Assembly: GCF_900102195.1 (NCBI RefSeq) | Contig: NZ_FNBE01000008.1 | Coordinates: 62,001 to 126,000 of the forward strand | Direction: 5' to 3' | Source of the DNA: Pseudonocardia oroxyli | GTDB lineage: Bacteria > Actinomycetota > Actinomycetes > Mycobacteriales > Pseudonocardiaceae | DNA length: 64,000 nt | In this document: piece after piece, positions 7,536 through 16,497 of the stretch | Layout: each line of letters begins with the position of its first letter | How positions within the stretch are numbered: the stretch's first letter is position 1 | Program-made: the position numbers and the translations under genes | Notes under the pieces: generated by a model | What the model saw: only the letters and a program-made list of their open reading frames with translations | What the model was told of the DNA's origin: nothing | The model's database searches: none

Positions 7536-8435
7536 ATGACGACGGCGATGCGCGGGACCTACCTGGCGGCTGAAGCGGCTGCGGCGGCTGAGGAGCTGCT
7601 GCGGCGGCAGGCGGGGGTGATCACGCGAGGGCAGGCGCTCGCGTGCGGGATCACCCGGGGGAGGGTGGACCGGCGGCTGGCCACGCGGCGGTGGGTGCCG
7701 GTGCATCCCCAGGTGTACCGGGACGCGCGGCACCCGCCGAGCGAGGCGGCCCGCATGTGGGCCGCGGTGTCCTGGGCGGGTGAGGAGGCGGTGCTGAGTG
7801 GGCTCGCGGCCGCCTGGTGGCACGGGTTGGCGCCACCGCCCGCCACGGTGGCGGTCACGGTGCCCCGCGGGCGGCCGGTGCGCGGCCGGGAGGACGTCAC
7901 CGTCCGCCGCCGGGACGTGCACCCGGCCGACCGCGTCCGCCTGCGCGGGCTGGCGGTGACGGCACCGGCGCTGTCGGTGCTGGAGGCGGCGGTCGAGCTC
8001 GGGCCCGCGGGCGGACCGTTCCTCGATCGGACGCTGCGCGCCGGTGCGGACTTCGGGGCGCTCGCGGCCGCGGCCGCGCGGAGTCCGGGAGGCCGCGACG
8101 CGGTCGGTGGCCAGGCGCTGCTGCTCGGGGCGGCGGACCGCGCCGTCGCCGCCGCCCGGGGGCGGCTGGTCGCCCACCTGCGCGCCGCGCGGATCGCGGG
8201 GTGGCGGCGGGACCATCCGGCGGCCGGGCTCGTGGTCGGGGTGGCGTTCCCGCAGCTCAGGGCGGCACTGGAGGCGGCGGACCCGGCCGTGGTGCTGGAC
8301 GAGGAGCGGCGGGTGCGCGAGGCCTGGCGAGACGGCGTGCTCGCCCGCGAGGGGTGGCGCGTGGTGCGCTACGGCGTGGCCGATCCGGCCGAGGAGGTGG
8401 TCGCGGCGGTCGTCGGGAGCCGGACCGCGAGCTGA
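7536..8435 (+). CDS. AbiEi-antitoxin-like winged-helix protein with degenerate DUF559 domain
   Basis: A 299-residue protein of a type common in actinobacteria. The N-terminus (RRQAGVITRGQALACGITRG, RWVPVHPQVYR) is the AbiEi/type IV antitoxin-like winged helix. The C-terminal part occupies the place of a DUF559/Vsr-like nuclease domain, but the usual catalytic line (D-x-A-F-P ... E-x-D-G) reads GVAFPQLRAALEAAD, so the expected Asp and Glu-x-Asp residues are altered. No toxin partner (AbiEii-like nucleotidyltransferase) is adjacent, which makes an active type IV toxin-antitoxin pair unlikely. Function unknown. It is convergent with the small basic protein at 8505-8654. Confidence 0.65.
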   Translation: MTTAMRGTYLAAEAAAAAEELLRRQAGVITRGQALACGITRGRVDRRLATRRWVPVHPQVYRDARHPPSEAARMWAAVSWAGEEAVLSGLAAAWWHGLAPPPATVAVTVPRGRPVRGREDVTVRRRDVHPADRVRLRGLAVTAPALSVLEAAVELGPAGGPFLDRTLRAGADFGALAAAAARSPGGRDAVGGQALLLGAADRAVAAARGRLVAHLRAARIAGWRRDHPAAGLVVGVAFPQLRAALEAADPAVVLDEERRVREAWRDGVLAREGWRVVRYGVADPAEEVVAAVVGSRTAS

Positions 8436-8504
8436 TCAGCGGCGTGGATCACCCTGTGACCTTCGTCATCGATCCAGAAGGGCCCGGCGGGCAGGCTCCG
8501 GTCC

Positions 8505-8654
8505 TCAGTAGACGCGGGCGATCTTCAGCGCCTTCTGGAAGTCCTTGCCGCTCAGGTCATCCGCGCCCGCCTTCTTGAGGCGCAGGTGCACCACCGGGCA
8601 GCTCTTGCACCGCTTCGGCTTCGAGCGGCAGCACTTCTTCTTCACCTTGGGCAT
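8505..8654 (-). CDS. Small Cys/Lys-rich conserved protein
   Basis: A 49-residue basic protein, too short for default ORF calling. It starts MPKVKKKCCRSKPKRCKSCP and ends DFQKALKIARVY. Four cysteines lie within 13 residues (CC, C-x2-C) in a lysine-rich N-terminus, which suggests a metal- or nucleic-acid-binding miniprotein resembling small ribosomal or zinc-ribbon proteins. The ATG at 8654 has no good Shine-Dalgarno sequence, so it may be leaderless. It is divergent from typA, with 64 bp between the two starts. I recall similar short ORFs next to typA in actinobacteria, but no function is known. Confidence 0.75.
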   Translation of the reverse strand: MPKVKKKCCRSKPKRCKSCPVVHLRLKKAGADDLSGKDFQKALKIARVY

Positions 8655-8706
8655 GGTGAGGCGAGCCTATGCTCGCCGCGGGCGAAGGTCCAGGGATCAG
8701 TGCCAG

Positions 8707-8718
8707 TACCGTAGAAAC
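8707..8718 (+). promoter_or_regulatory. -10 element for leaderless typA
   Basis: TACCGT (8707-8712) lies exactly 6 nt before the GTG at 8719. This TAnnnT-N6-GTG layout is the usual signature of leaderless transcription in actinobacteria, and no Shine-Dalgarno sequence precedes the start codon. It decides the typA start. Confidence 0.7.
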
Positions 8719-10662
8719 GTGACCTCTGCTGTTTCCGCTCCCGCCGGCTCGACCTCCACAGGATCGAGTGCAGGCGGCACCACCCGCGCCCTGCGCAACG
8801 TCGCGATCGTCGCGCACGTCGACCACGGCAAGACGACCCTGGTCGACGCGATGCTGCGCGCGTCCGGCGCCTTCGGTGAGCGCGCGGAGCCGGTGGACCG
8901 GGTCATGGACTCCGGTGACCTCGAGCGCGAGAAGGGCATCACCATCCTCGCCAAGAACACCACGGTGAACTGGCAGGGCGTGACGATCAACGTGATCGAC
9001 ACCCCCGGCCACGCCGACTTCGGTGGCGAGGTGGAGCGCGGGCTGTCGATGGTCGACGGCGTGGTGCTGCTGGTCGACGCGTCCGAGGGGCCGCTGCCGC
9101 AGACCCGCTTCGTGCTGCGCAAGACGCTCTCCGCGGGCCTGCCCGTGATGCTGGTCGTCAACAAGACCGACCGTGCGGACGCCCGCATCGAGGAGGTCGT
9201 CGACGAGTCGCTGGAGCTGCTGCTCGAGCTGGCGGACGAGCTGGGCCTCGACGAGGACCAGACCGCGCACCTGCTGGACCTGCCGGTCGTCTACGCCTCC
9301 GGCCGCGCGGGCCGCGCCAGCCGCAACCGCCCCGGGGACGGCGAGCTGCCGGACTCCGAGGACCTCCAGCCGCTGTTCGACGTGCTCTTCGACGTCGTGC
9401 CGGCGCCGAAGGACGACCCGACGGCGCCGCTGCAGGCCCACGTCACCAACCTCGACGCGACCTCCTTCCTCGGCCGGATCGCGCTCTGCCGCGTCCGCGC
9501 GGGCGTGCTCAAGCGCGGCCAGCAGGTCGGCTGGTGCCAGGCGGACGGGACCGTCACCCGGGTCAAGATCACCGAGCTGCTGCGCACCGAGGGCCTCACC
9601 CGGGTGCAGGCCGACGAGGCCGTCGCGGGCGACATCGCCGCCGTGGCGGGCATCCCGGAGGTCATGATCGGGGACACGCTCGCGGACCCGGAGAACCCGG
9701 TCCCGCTCGAGCGCATCCACGTCGACGAACCCGCCATCTCGATGACCATCGGCATCAACACGTCCCCGCTGGTGGGCCGCGACCCGAAGCCGGGCCAGAA
9801 GCTGACGGCCCGCCAGGTCAAGAGCAGGCTCGAGTCCGAGCTGGTCGGCAACGTGTCCCTGCGCGTGCTGCCCACCGAGCGCCCGGACACCTGGGAGGTC
9901 CAGGGCCGCGGCGAGCTCGCCCTGGCGATCCTGGTCGAGACCATGCGCCGGGAGGGCTTCGAGCTGACCGTCGGCAAGCCCGAGGTCGTCACGAAGACGA
10001 TCGACGGCAAGCTGCACGAGCCGTTCGAGAACCTGTCGATCGACGTCCCCACGGACTCGCTCGGCGCCGTCACCCAGCTGCTCGCAGGCCGCAAGGGCGA
10101 GATGATCCAGATGGTGCACGGCGAGAGCCGGGTCCGGCTGGACTTCCGGGTCCCCTCGCGCGGCCTGATCGGCTTCCGCACCGAGTTCCTCACGGTCACC
10201 CGCGGCGCGGGCATCGCCAGCCACGTGTTCGACGGCTACGGCCCCTGGGTCGGGGAGATCTCCTCGCGCTTGCGCGGCTCGCTCATCGCGGACCGCTCCG
10301 GCCCCGTCACCGGGTACGCGGTGGACGCGCTGAGCGACCGCGGCGTGCTGTTCGTCGGCCCGGGCACCCAGGTCTACGAGGGCATGGTCATCGGCGAGTA
10401 CACCCGCAACGAGGACCTCGAGGTCAACATCGTGCGGGAGAAGAAGCTCACCAACATGCGCAAGTCGACCGGTGACGAGCTGATCAAGCTCACCCCGCCG
10501 ACGATCCTCACGCTCGAGCAGAGCCTGGAGTTCTGCGCGAACGACGAGTGCGTCGAGGTCACCCCGGAGAACGTCCGGATCCGCAAGACCGAGCTGGACA
10601 GCCACCTGCGCAACCGGGCCCGCGCCCGGGCGAAGGCGGCCGCGGCGGGCGTCACCCGCTGA
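8719..10662 (+). CDS. typA: GTP-binding translational regulator TypA/BipA
   Basis: A 647-residue translational GTPase of the EF-G-like family that binds ribosomes under stress and aids 50S assembly. G-domain motifs are complete: G1 [10 protein letters not shown] (near residue 32), the switch I region [13 protein letters not shown]3 [11 protein letters not shown] and G4 [11 protein letters not shown]-like domains II, III and V follow, plus the TypA-specific C-terminus with [12 protein letters not shown]. The GTG at 8719 gives a 25-residue Ser/Thr/Gly-rich extension ahead of the G domain and fits the leaderless promoter. It is followed by an lpqW-type gene, the same pairing as typA-lpqW (Rv1165-Rv1166) in mycobacteria. 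Confidence 0.97.
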   Translation: MTSAVSAPAGSTSTGSSAGGTTRALRNVAIVAHVDHGKTTLVDAMLRASGAFGERAEPVDRVMDSGDLEREKGITILAKNTTVNWQGVTINVIDTPGHADFGGEVERGLSMVDGVVLLVDASEGPLPQTRFVLRKTLSAGLPVMLVVNKTDRADARIEEVVDESLELLLELADELGLDEDQTAHLLDLPVVYASGRAGRASRNRPGDGELPDSEDLQPLFDVLFDVVPAPKDDPTAPLQAHVTNLDATSFLGRIALCRVRAGVLKRGQQVGWCQADGTVTRVKITELLRTEGLTRVQADEAVAGDIAAVAGIPEVMIGDTLADPENPVPLERIHVDEPAISMTIGINTSPLVGRDPKPGQKLTARQVKSRLESELVGNVSLRVLPTERPDTWEVQGRGELALAILVETMRREGFELTVGKPEVVTKTIDGKLHEPFENLSIDVPTDSLGAVTQLLAGRKGEMIQMVHGESRVRLDFRVPSRGLIGFRTEFLTVTRGAGIASHVFDGYGPWVGEISSRLRGSLIADRSGPVTGYAVDALSDRGVLFVGPGTQVYEGMVIGEYTRNEDLEVNIVREKKLTNMRKSTGDELIKLTPPTILTLEQSLEFCANDECVEVTPENVRIRKTELDSHLRNRARARAKAAAAGVTR

Positions 10663-10731
10663 TCCGGGGCCGGCGCCCGGGATCGGTGGGTCCCTACGGC
10701 GGGCTCCTCGTCGCGGTGCGACGATGAGGTC

Positions 10732-12519
10732 ATGAGGAGCGTCGGGCTGGCGATCGTGGTCGGCCTGCTGGTGTTCCTCGCGGCGTGCACGAACGCCCCC
10801 GTCGTGGCGCCCGCGCCCGAGCCGCCGCCGGTCGAGCCGGAGCCGACCCCGACGCAGGTCGTGGTCGGGGTGGACGACCTCGGGGCGGGGTTCAACCCGC
10901 ACCTGCTCGCGGACCGCTCCCCGGTCACCCAGGCACTGTCCACGCTGGTCCTGCCGAGCGTGTTCCGGCCGGACGCCGAGGGCGCCCTCCAGCTGGACAC
11001 CACGGTCGCGACCAGCGCTGAGGTCGTGTCGACCAGCCCGTTCACCGTGTCCTACGAGCTGAACGTGCAGGCGAGCTGGTCGTCGAACTCGCCGATCGCC
11101 GCCGAGGACTTCGTCTATCTCTGGCAGCAGATGCGGTCCGCGCCCGGCACCGTCGACGGCGAGGGCTACCGCCACATCACCGACGTGCGGTCCCGGGCGG
11201 GCGGCAAGGCCGTCGACGTGGTGTTCGACCAGGCCTACCCGCAGTGGCAGTACCTGTTCTCCGGCCTGTTGCCCGCCCACATCCTCAAGGACGCCCCCGG
11301 GTCCTGGACCGGGGCGACGGCGGGCGGGCTGCCGGCGTCGGGCGGGCCCTTCCGGGTGATCGGGGTCGACCGCGGCCGCGGCGAGGTCACCCTCGCGCGC
11401 AACGACCTCTACTGGGCCACCCCGGCCACGCTCGACCAGATCGTCCTGCGCAGGCTCGACGCGGGCCCGATGGCCGAGGCGCTGCGGACCGGCGGCGTCG
11501 ACGTGGCCATGCCCGCCACCGAGCCGGAGTTCACGTCCGCGCTGGCCGCCTACGAGGGCACGCCCGCCCCCCGTCCCACGGTCACCGACCTGGCGCTGCG
11601 CGCGGACAACGGCCCGCTGGCGGACGTGCGGGTGCGCCAGGCCATCGGGTCGCTGCTGGACCGCGAGCGGATCCGCACCGAGGTCGCACCCGGGGCCCTG
11701 GCCGCGAACGCCTTCGGGCTCGCCCCGTCCCAGCCCGGCTACGCCCCGACGGGACCGGCGGGCCCGGACCCCGCGGCCGCCGAACGGCTGCTCACCGAGG
11801 CCGGGTACACGCGGTCGGCGACGGGAGCGTGGGTGCTGGGGTCCACGCCGCTGGACATCGTGGTGGCCGCGGGGGCGGAGCGGAGCACCGACCTGGCGGT
11901 GGCCCAGGCCGTCGCGCGGCAGCTCGAGGCGGCGGGGATCGGGGTGGAGGTCGTGGCGCCGCCCGCCGCGGACCTGTACAGCCTGCGGACGGTGGCCGCG
12001 ACCCCGCCACCGACCTCCACGACGCCGACGCCCGTCCCGACCGCCACCCCCGCGCCGACCACGGCTCCGGCCGGCGCTCCCACCGCGGCGGCCACCACCG
12101 CCACCACCACCGCCGCGGCCACGAGCGCCACGAGCTCGCCGAACGCCACGGTCCGGGCGGACGTCCTCGTGCTCCCGCGCGCGGTCGGCGGGCCGGTCGG
12201 GCCGCAGCTGGCGTCGGACTACGGGTGCCCGGAGCCGACGGCCGCGCTGCCGAACCCGCCCGCGCTGCCCGGCGGCTTCTGCTCGGCCGTGCTGCAGCCG
12301 GACCTCGAAGCCGTGGCGACGGCCGCGGTGCCGGACCCCGGCAGGCTCGCGACGATCGAGCGGGTGCTGTGGGCGCAGCTCCCGGCGCTGCCGCTGTTCC
12401 AGCAGACGTCGCTCATCGTGAGCACCCGGTCCGCTGCCACCGCGACGGGGTTCGGTCCCGGCCCGTTGGTGACCGGCCCGCTGACCGGAGCACAACGCTG
12501 GGTGCCACCCGCCGACTGA
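10732..12519 (+). CDS. lpqW: LpqW-like lipoprotein, ABC substrate-binding-protein fold
   Basis: A 595-residue lipoprotein with signal peptide and lipobox FLAAC (C19). The rest follows the solute-binding family 5 (DppA/OppA) fold: SSNSPIAAEDFVYLW, VRQAIGSLLDRERI, ALPLFQQTSLIV. Residues about 424-475 are a Pro/Thr/Ala low-complexity insert. In mycobacteria the homologous LpqW regulates mannosylated lipoglycan synthesis rather than peptide import; the same typA-lpqW order here supports orthology. An alternative is that it is a true binding protein for the dpp operon that starts 242 bp downstream, but that operon has its own binding protein. Downstream lies 242 bp without a clear gene. Confidence 0.8.
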   Translation: MRSVGLAIVVGLLVFLAACTNAPVVAPAPEPPPVEPEPTPTQVVVGVDDLGAGFNPHLLADRSPVTQALSTLVLPSVFRPDAEGALQLDTTVATSAEVVSTSPFTVSYELNVQASWSSNSPIAAEDFVYLWQQMRSAPGTVDGEGYRHITDVRSRAGGKAVDVVFDQAYPQWQYLFSGLLPAHILKDAPGSWTGATAGGLPASGGPFRVIGVDRGRGEVTLARNDLYWATPATLDQIVLRRLDAGPMAEALRTGGVDVAMPATEPEFTSALAAYEGTPAPRPTVTDLALRADNGPLADVRVRQAIGSLLDRERIRTEVAPGALAANAFGLAPSQPGYAPTGPAGPDPAAAERLLTEAGYTRSATGAWVLGSTPLDIVVAAGAERSTDLAVAQAVARQLEAAGIGVEVVAPPAADLYSLRTVAATPPPTSTTPTPVPTATPAPTTAPAGAPTAAATTATTTAAATSATSSPNATVRADVLVLPRAVGGPVGPQLASDYGCPEPTAALPNPPALPGGFCSAVLQPDLEAVATAAVPDPGRLATIERVLWAQLPALPLFQQTSLIVSTRSAATATGFGPGPLVTGPLTGAQRWVPPAD

Positions 12520-12761
12520 CGTCCCCCGAACGGGACGCAAGTTACTCCAGGGTAATCACGATGTGTCGTCCTGTCCACTTCACGTCACCCTTTGGTCACG
12601 ATCGGCGACTCGGCCGGCGGGATCACGTGTCGGCTTCCTAAGTTGCCGAGGGATCGGACGCCCTCGCCGCCACATGGGGAGGGGACACCCGGCCGATCCC
12701 GGTGCCCGACCCGGGCGCCGACCGGGCTGATGCTGATCAGTGAGATCGAGGAACTCCATCC

Positions 12762-14498
12762 ATGAAGAGAACGCGCGCGGCAGCGGCCGCTGCGGTCGCC
12801 ACGGCGGCGGCCCTTGTCCTTGCGGCCTGTGGCGGTGGCGGCGGCGCCGGAGGCAGCTCGGGCGGGGTCTACGGCGACTGTGCGACCGACCCCAACACCT
12901 GTAACTCGGCGGCGCCGGACCAGCTCCAGCAGGGTGGCACGGTCACCCTCGCCTCCGAGAAGAACATCGACAACTGGAACGTCATCTCGTCCGAGGGCAA
13001 CACGGACTGGACCGGGATGGCGACCAAGCCCCTCCTGACGTACGCGTTCTACACCTCGCCGGACCTCAAGCCGACGCTGAACACGGACCTGCTGGACTCG
13101 GCCGACCTCACGAACCCGACCACGGTCACGTACAAGATCAAGCAGGACGCGGTCTGGAGTGACGGCACCCCGGTCACCGCGGACGACTTCGCGATGTCCT
13201 GGAAGTGGCAGAACACCCGGGACTGCCCCGAGTGCGAGACCGCGGGCAACGGCGGCTACGACCTGATCCAGAGCGTCACCGGCTCGGACAACGGCAAGAC
13301 CGTCACGGTCGCCCTGTCCCAGCCCTACACCGACTGGCAGAGCCTGTTCAACTCGGCGGCCCCGCTGTTCCCGGCGCACATCGGCGCCCAGCAGGGCGAC
13401 CTGAACTCCCCGGCCGGGCTCAAGGCGGCCTTCGACTACTTCGGGTCCACGGTGCCGAACTACTCGGCGGGTCCCTTCCTGGTCGAGAACTGGCAGGACA
13501 ATGTCGCGCTGACGCTGGTCCCGAACCCGAAGTGGTACGGCGCGACCAAGCCGAAGCTGGACCGGATCGTCATCCGCGTCATCACCGACGCCACGCAGGA
13601 GCCGCTGGCCCTGCAGAACAACGAGGTCCAGGCGCTGTTCCCGCAGCCGCAGGTCGACATCGTCAACCAGCTGCAGAACATCCCGAACGTCTCGCAGTAC
13701 CAGGCCGCGGGTCTGAGCTGGGAGCACTTCGACTTCAACCTGGTGAACCCGTTCCTCGCCGACAAGGCGCTGCGCCAGGCGCTCTACACCTCGGTGAACG
13801 TGCAGGACATCATCGGCAAGACGGTCGGGCAGTTCAACTCCGACATCAAGCCGCTGACCAACAAGATGTTCGTGCCCGGCCAGGACGGCTACCAGGACAA
13901 CCTGACCGCCACCGGCCAGGGCGCCGGCAACGTCGACGCGGCGAAGAAGATCCTCACCGACGCCGGCTACACCGGCGTGGGCACCGCACTCGTGGCGCCG
14001 AACGGCCAGGCCGTGCCGACCCTGCGGATGCGCTACACGGTGGGCAACGCCGTGCGGCAGACCGAGTCGGAGCTGTTCGCGGCCTCGGCCAAGCAGCTCG
14101 GTGTGAACGTCGAGATCCAGACCACCGACAGCCTCGGCACCACGCTGTCCACCGGTGACTACGACGTCATCGTGTTCGGCTGGATCATGTCGCCCGCCCC
14201 GTTCGGCGGCGCGCAGCAGCTGTGGCTGTCGACGTCCGCGTCGAACTACGGCAAGTACGTCAACCCGACCGTCGACCAGCTGATCAACGAGGCCGCGTCG
14301 TCCACCGACATCAACGCGGCCCGGGCCCAGCTCAACGACGCCGACAAGATCATGGCCGAGGACGCCTACGTGCTCCCGCTGTACCAGAAGCCGACCCTGG
14401 CCGCGGTGCAGAACACCCTGGGCAACGTGCGCAACAACGCGTCCCTCGACGGGATCACCTACAACACGTCCGAGTGGGGCATCCGCTCCGGCTCGTGA
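12762..14498 (+). CDS. dppA: Peptide ABC transporter substrate-binding lipoprotein
   Basis: A 578-residue extracellular lipoprotein: signal peptide MKRTRAAAAAA, lipobox VLAAC with C23, then a Gly/Ser-rich linker. The SBP_bac_5 domain shows the usual line SDGTPVTADDFAMSWKW (near residue 134), DKALRQALYTSV and the C-terminal YVLPLYQKPTL. It is the first gene of a complete Opp/Dpp import operon. A GAGGAA sequence 10 nt upstream of the ATG is the ribosome binding site. A strong hairpin separates it from the permease genes, which would let the binding protein be made in excess. Probable substrates are di- or oligopeptides; the specificity is not readable from the sequence. Confidence 0.93.
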   Translation: MKRTRAAAAAAVATAAALVLAACGGGGGAGGSSGGVYGDCATDPNTCNSAAPDQLQQGGTVTLASEKNIDNWNVISSEGNTDWTGMATKPLLTYAFYTSPDLKPTLNTDLLDSADLTNPTTVTYKIKQDAVWSDGTPVTADDFAMSWKWQNTRDCPECETAGNGGYDLIQSVTGSDNGKTVTVALSQPYTDWQSLFNSAAPLFPAHIGAQQGDLNSPAGLKAAFDYFGSTVPNYSAGPFLVENWQDNVALTLVPNPKWYGATKPKLDRIVIRVITDATQEPLALQNNEVQALFPQPQVDIVNQLQNIPNVSQYQAAGLSWEHFDFNLVNPFLADKALRQALYTSVNVQDIIGKTVGQFNSDIKPLTNKMFVPGQDGYQDNLTATGQGAGNVDAAKKILTDAGYTGVGTALVAPNGQAVPTLRMRYTVGNAVRQTESELFAASAKQLGVNVEIQTTDSLGTTLSTGDYDVIVFGWIMSPAPFGGAQQLWLSTSASNYGKYVNPTVDQLINEAASSTDINAARAQLNDADKIMAEDAYVLPLYQKPTLAAVQNTLGNVRNNASLDGITYNTSEWGIRSGS

Positions 14499-14510
14499 CC
14501 TGACGACCGG

Positions 14511-14542
14511 GTGCGGGTCCGCCTCTGGGGGCGGACCCGCAC
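14511..14542 (+). terminator. Hairpin between dppA and dppB
   Basis: GTGCGGGTCCGCC and its exact complement GGCGGACCCGCAC form a 13-bp stem with a 6-nt loop, 12 nt after the dppA stop. There is no T-tract. It probably acts as an RNA-stabilising or partially terminating element that sets the ratio of binding protein to permease. Confidence 0.75.
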
Positions 14543-14627
14543 CCCGGTCTACCCTGCAACGGCGGCCTGACTCCCGCCACCAGCGGGCCGAGGGCCGTAC
14601 TCCCACCACGAGTCGGAAGATGGCCGC

Positions 14628-15608
14628 ATGCTCGCCTTCGCCGTGCGCAGGATCCTGTACTCGATACCGGTCCTGATCGTCGCGTCGTTCATCATCTTCG
14701 CGTTGGGTTCGGCGTCCGCCGACCCGCTCGCGCCGCTGCGGGAGAAGAACCCGCCCGCGCCGCAGAACGTGATCGACGCGGAAACAATCCGCCTCCACCT
14801 CGACCAGCCGCTGCTGCAGCGGTACTTCTCCTGGCTCGGGGGCATCTTCACCGGGGACTTCGGTCCCTCCGTCGTGTCCACCGCGAACATCGGCGCGGAC
14901 CTGGGCGACCGCTTCCTGGTCACGATCCGGCTCATCGCGCTCGCCATGGTGATCGCGCTGATCCTGGCCGTCGTGATCGGCGTGCTGACGGCCGTCAAGC
15001 AGTACTCCAAGTTCGACTACACCGCCACGTTCCTTGGCTTCCTGTTCCTGGCGATGCCCGCGTTCTGGTTCGCGATCCTGCTCAAGCAGGCGGGCATCGA
15101 GTTCAACGGCCTCGTCGGCACGCAGGCGATCTACACGATCGGCCAGGCGTCCGTGCCCCCTCCGCAGGGTACCGGCGCCTACATCGCCGACATCATCGGG
15201 CACATGATCCTGCCGACGATCTCGTTGGCGCTCATCTCCTACGCCGCGTGGAGCCGCTTCACCCGCGCCTCGATGCTCGAGGTGATGAACTCCGACTACG
15301 TGCGGCTGGCCCGCGCCAAGGGCCTGACCCGGCGCACGGTGATGGTCAAGCACGGGCTGCGCACCGCGCTCATCCCGCTGACCACGGTCACCGCCCTGGA
15401 CATCGCCTCGATCATCGGCGGCGCCGTCGTCACCGAGAACGTCTTCCAGTGGAAGGGCATGGGCGACTACCTGGTGAACTCGATCCGCATGAACGACGTC
15501 TACGCGACGGCGTCCTGGCTGCTGATCGCGGCCACCGTGGTGATCGCCTTCAACCTGATCGCCGACCTGCTCTACGGCGTCCTCGACCCCAGGATCCGCT
15601 ATGCCTGA
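14628..15608 (+). CDS. dppB: Dipeptide/oligopeptide ABC transporter permease (DppB type)
   Basis: A 326-residue inner-membrane permease with the N-terminal MLAFAVRRILYSIPVL segment typical of DppB/OppB, six hydrophobic helices, and the EAA loop around residues 220-240 (NSDYVRLARAKGL) that docks onto the ATPase. The periplasmic loop after the first helix contains the characteristic LHLDQPLLQRYFSWLGG. The stop overlaps the start of dppC by 8 nt, so translation is coupled. The ATG at 14628 is preceded by GGAAG at 10-nt spacing. The length is close to that of the family. Confidence 0.95.
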   Translation: MLAFAVRRILYSIPVLIVASFIIFALGSASADPLAPLREKNPPAPQNVIDAETIRLHLDQPLLQRYFSWLGGIFTGDFGPSVVSTANIGADLGDRFLVTIRLIALAMVIALILAVVIGVLTAVKQYSKFDYTATFLGFLFLAMPAFWFAILLKQAGIEFNGLVGTQAIYTIGQASVPPPQGTGAYIADIIGHMILPTISLALISYAAWSRFTRASMLEVMNSDYVRLARAKGLTRRTVMVKHGLRTALIPLTTVTALDIASIIGGAVVTENVFQWKGMGDYLVNSIRMNDVYATASWLLIAATVVIAFNLIADLLYGVLDPRIRYA

Positions 15609-16497
15609 GACCCTCGTGAAGTCGCCCGACCGGGAGTTCACGGTCGAGGAGCGCAGCCAGGCACAGCTGGTGTTCCGGCGGTTCCTGCAGCACCGCGCGG
15701 CCGTGGTCAGCCTCTGCGTCTTCGTGGTGCTGATCCTGCTGGCCTACGTCGGCGGCTGGCTCTGGAAGTACGACGCCGGGCAGTACACCCCGGACAACTC
15801 CGTCCCGCCCTCGTGGGACCATCCGTTCGGCACGGACTCGGCCGGTCGCGACCAGTTCGCGCAGGTGCTGCGCGGGACCCGGATCTCGCTGCAGGTGTCG
15901 GTGTCCGTGGCCATCCTGGCGACGCTCGTCGGCACGCTGTGGGGCTCCGTCGCCGGGTACTTCGGCGGCTGGGTCGACACGCTGATGATGCGCATCTCCG
16001 ACCTGGTGCTCACGCTGCCGCTGATCGCCGTGGCCGCCATGCTGGCGCACAACTTCGGCGGCAGCTGGTATCTGATCGCGCTGGTCATCGCCGCGCTGTA
16101 CTGGGCGTACGTGTCCCGGGTGGCGCGCGGTGTGGTGCTGTCGCTGCGGGAGAAGGAGTTCGTCGAGGCCGCGAAGGCGCTCGGGGCGAGCGACACCCGG
16201 ATCATCCTGCGCCACCTCGTGCCGAACGCGTTGGGCTCGATCCTGGTCAACCTGACCATCCTGGTGGCGCTGGCGATCCTGCTCGAGACCTCGCTGTCCT
16301 ACCTGGGCTTCGGCGTCACACCCCCGGACACCTCGCTCGGCCTGCTGGTCAGCGAGGCGCAGACGGCGCTGACCACCCGCCCGTGGCTGTTCTACTTCCC
16401 GGGCCTGTTCATCATCATCATCGCGCTCACGATCAACTTCATCGGCGACGGCCTGCGTGACGCGTTCGACCCGCAGCAGACGAAGGTGCGCCAGTGA
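15601..16497 (+). CDS. dppC: Dipeptide/oligopeptide ABC transporter permease (DppC type)
   Basis: A 298-residue permease, partner of DppB. The cytoplasmic N-terminus leads into a first helix (VVSLCVFVVLILLAYVGG). HPFGTDSAGRDQFAQVLRG is the conserved DppC signature after it, and EKEFVEAAKALGASD is the EAA coupling loop near residue 190. Five to six transmembrane helices are visible. The C-terminal TINFIGDGLRDAFDP is also typical. The start lies inside the end of dppB, and the stop overlaps the GTG of dppD (GTGA), so dppBCDF form one tightly coupled unit. Confidence 0.95.
   Translation: MPETLVKSPDREFTVEERSQAQLVFRRFLQHRAAVVSLCVFVVLILLAYVGGWLWKYDAGQYTPDNSVPPSWDHPFGTDSAGRDQFAQVLRGTRISLQVSVSVAILATLVGTLWGSVAGYFGGWVDTLMMRISDLVLTLPLIAVAAMLAHNFGGSWYLIALVIAALYWAYVSRVARGVVLSLREKEFVEAAKALGASDTRIILRHLVPNALGSILVNLTILVALAILLETSLSYLGFGVTPPDTSLGLLVSEAQTALTTRPWLFYFPGLFIIIIALTINFIGDGLRDAFDPQQTKVRQ

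Noticed and set aside
7536-8435. Type IV toxin-antitoxin system
   Set aside because: Only the antitoxin-like fold is present; no AbiEii-type toxin gene is adjacent.
8557-12540. Very long minus-strand ORF (1327 codons) opposite typA and lpqW
   Set aside because: It is a GC-skewed shadow frame. The plus-strand proteins carry complete domains and the antisense translation is low-complexity Arg/Gly/Val-rich sequence.
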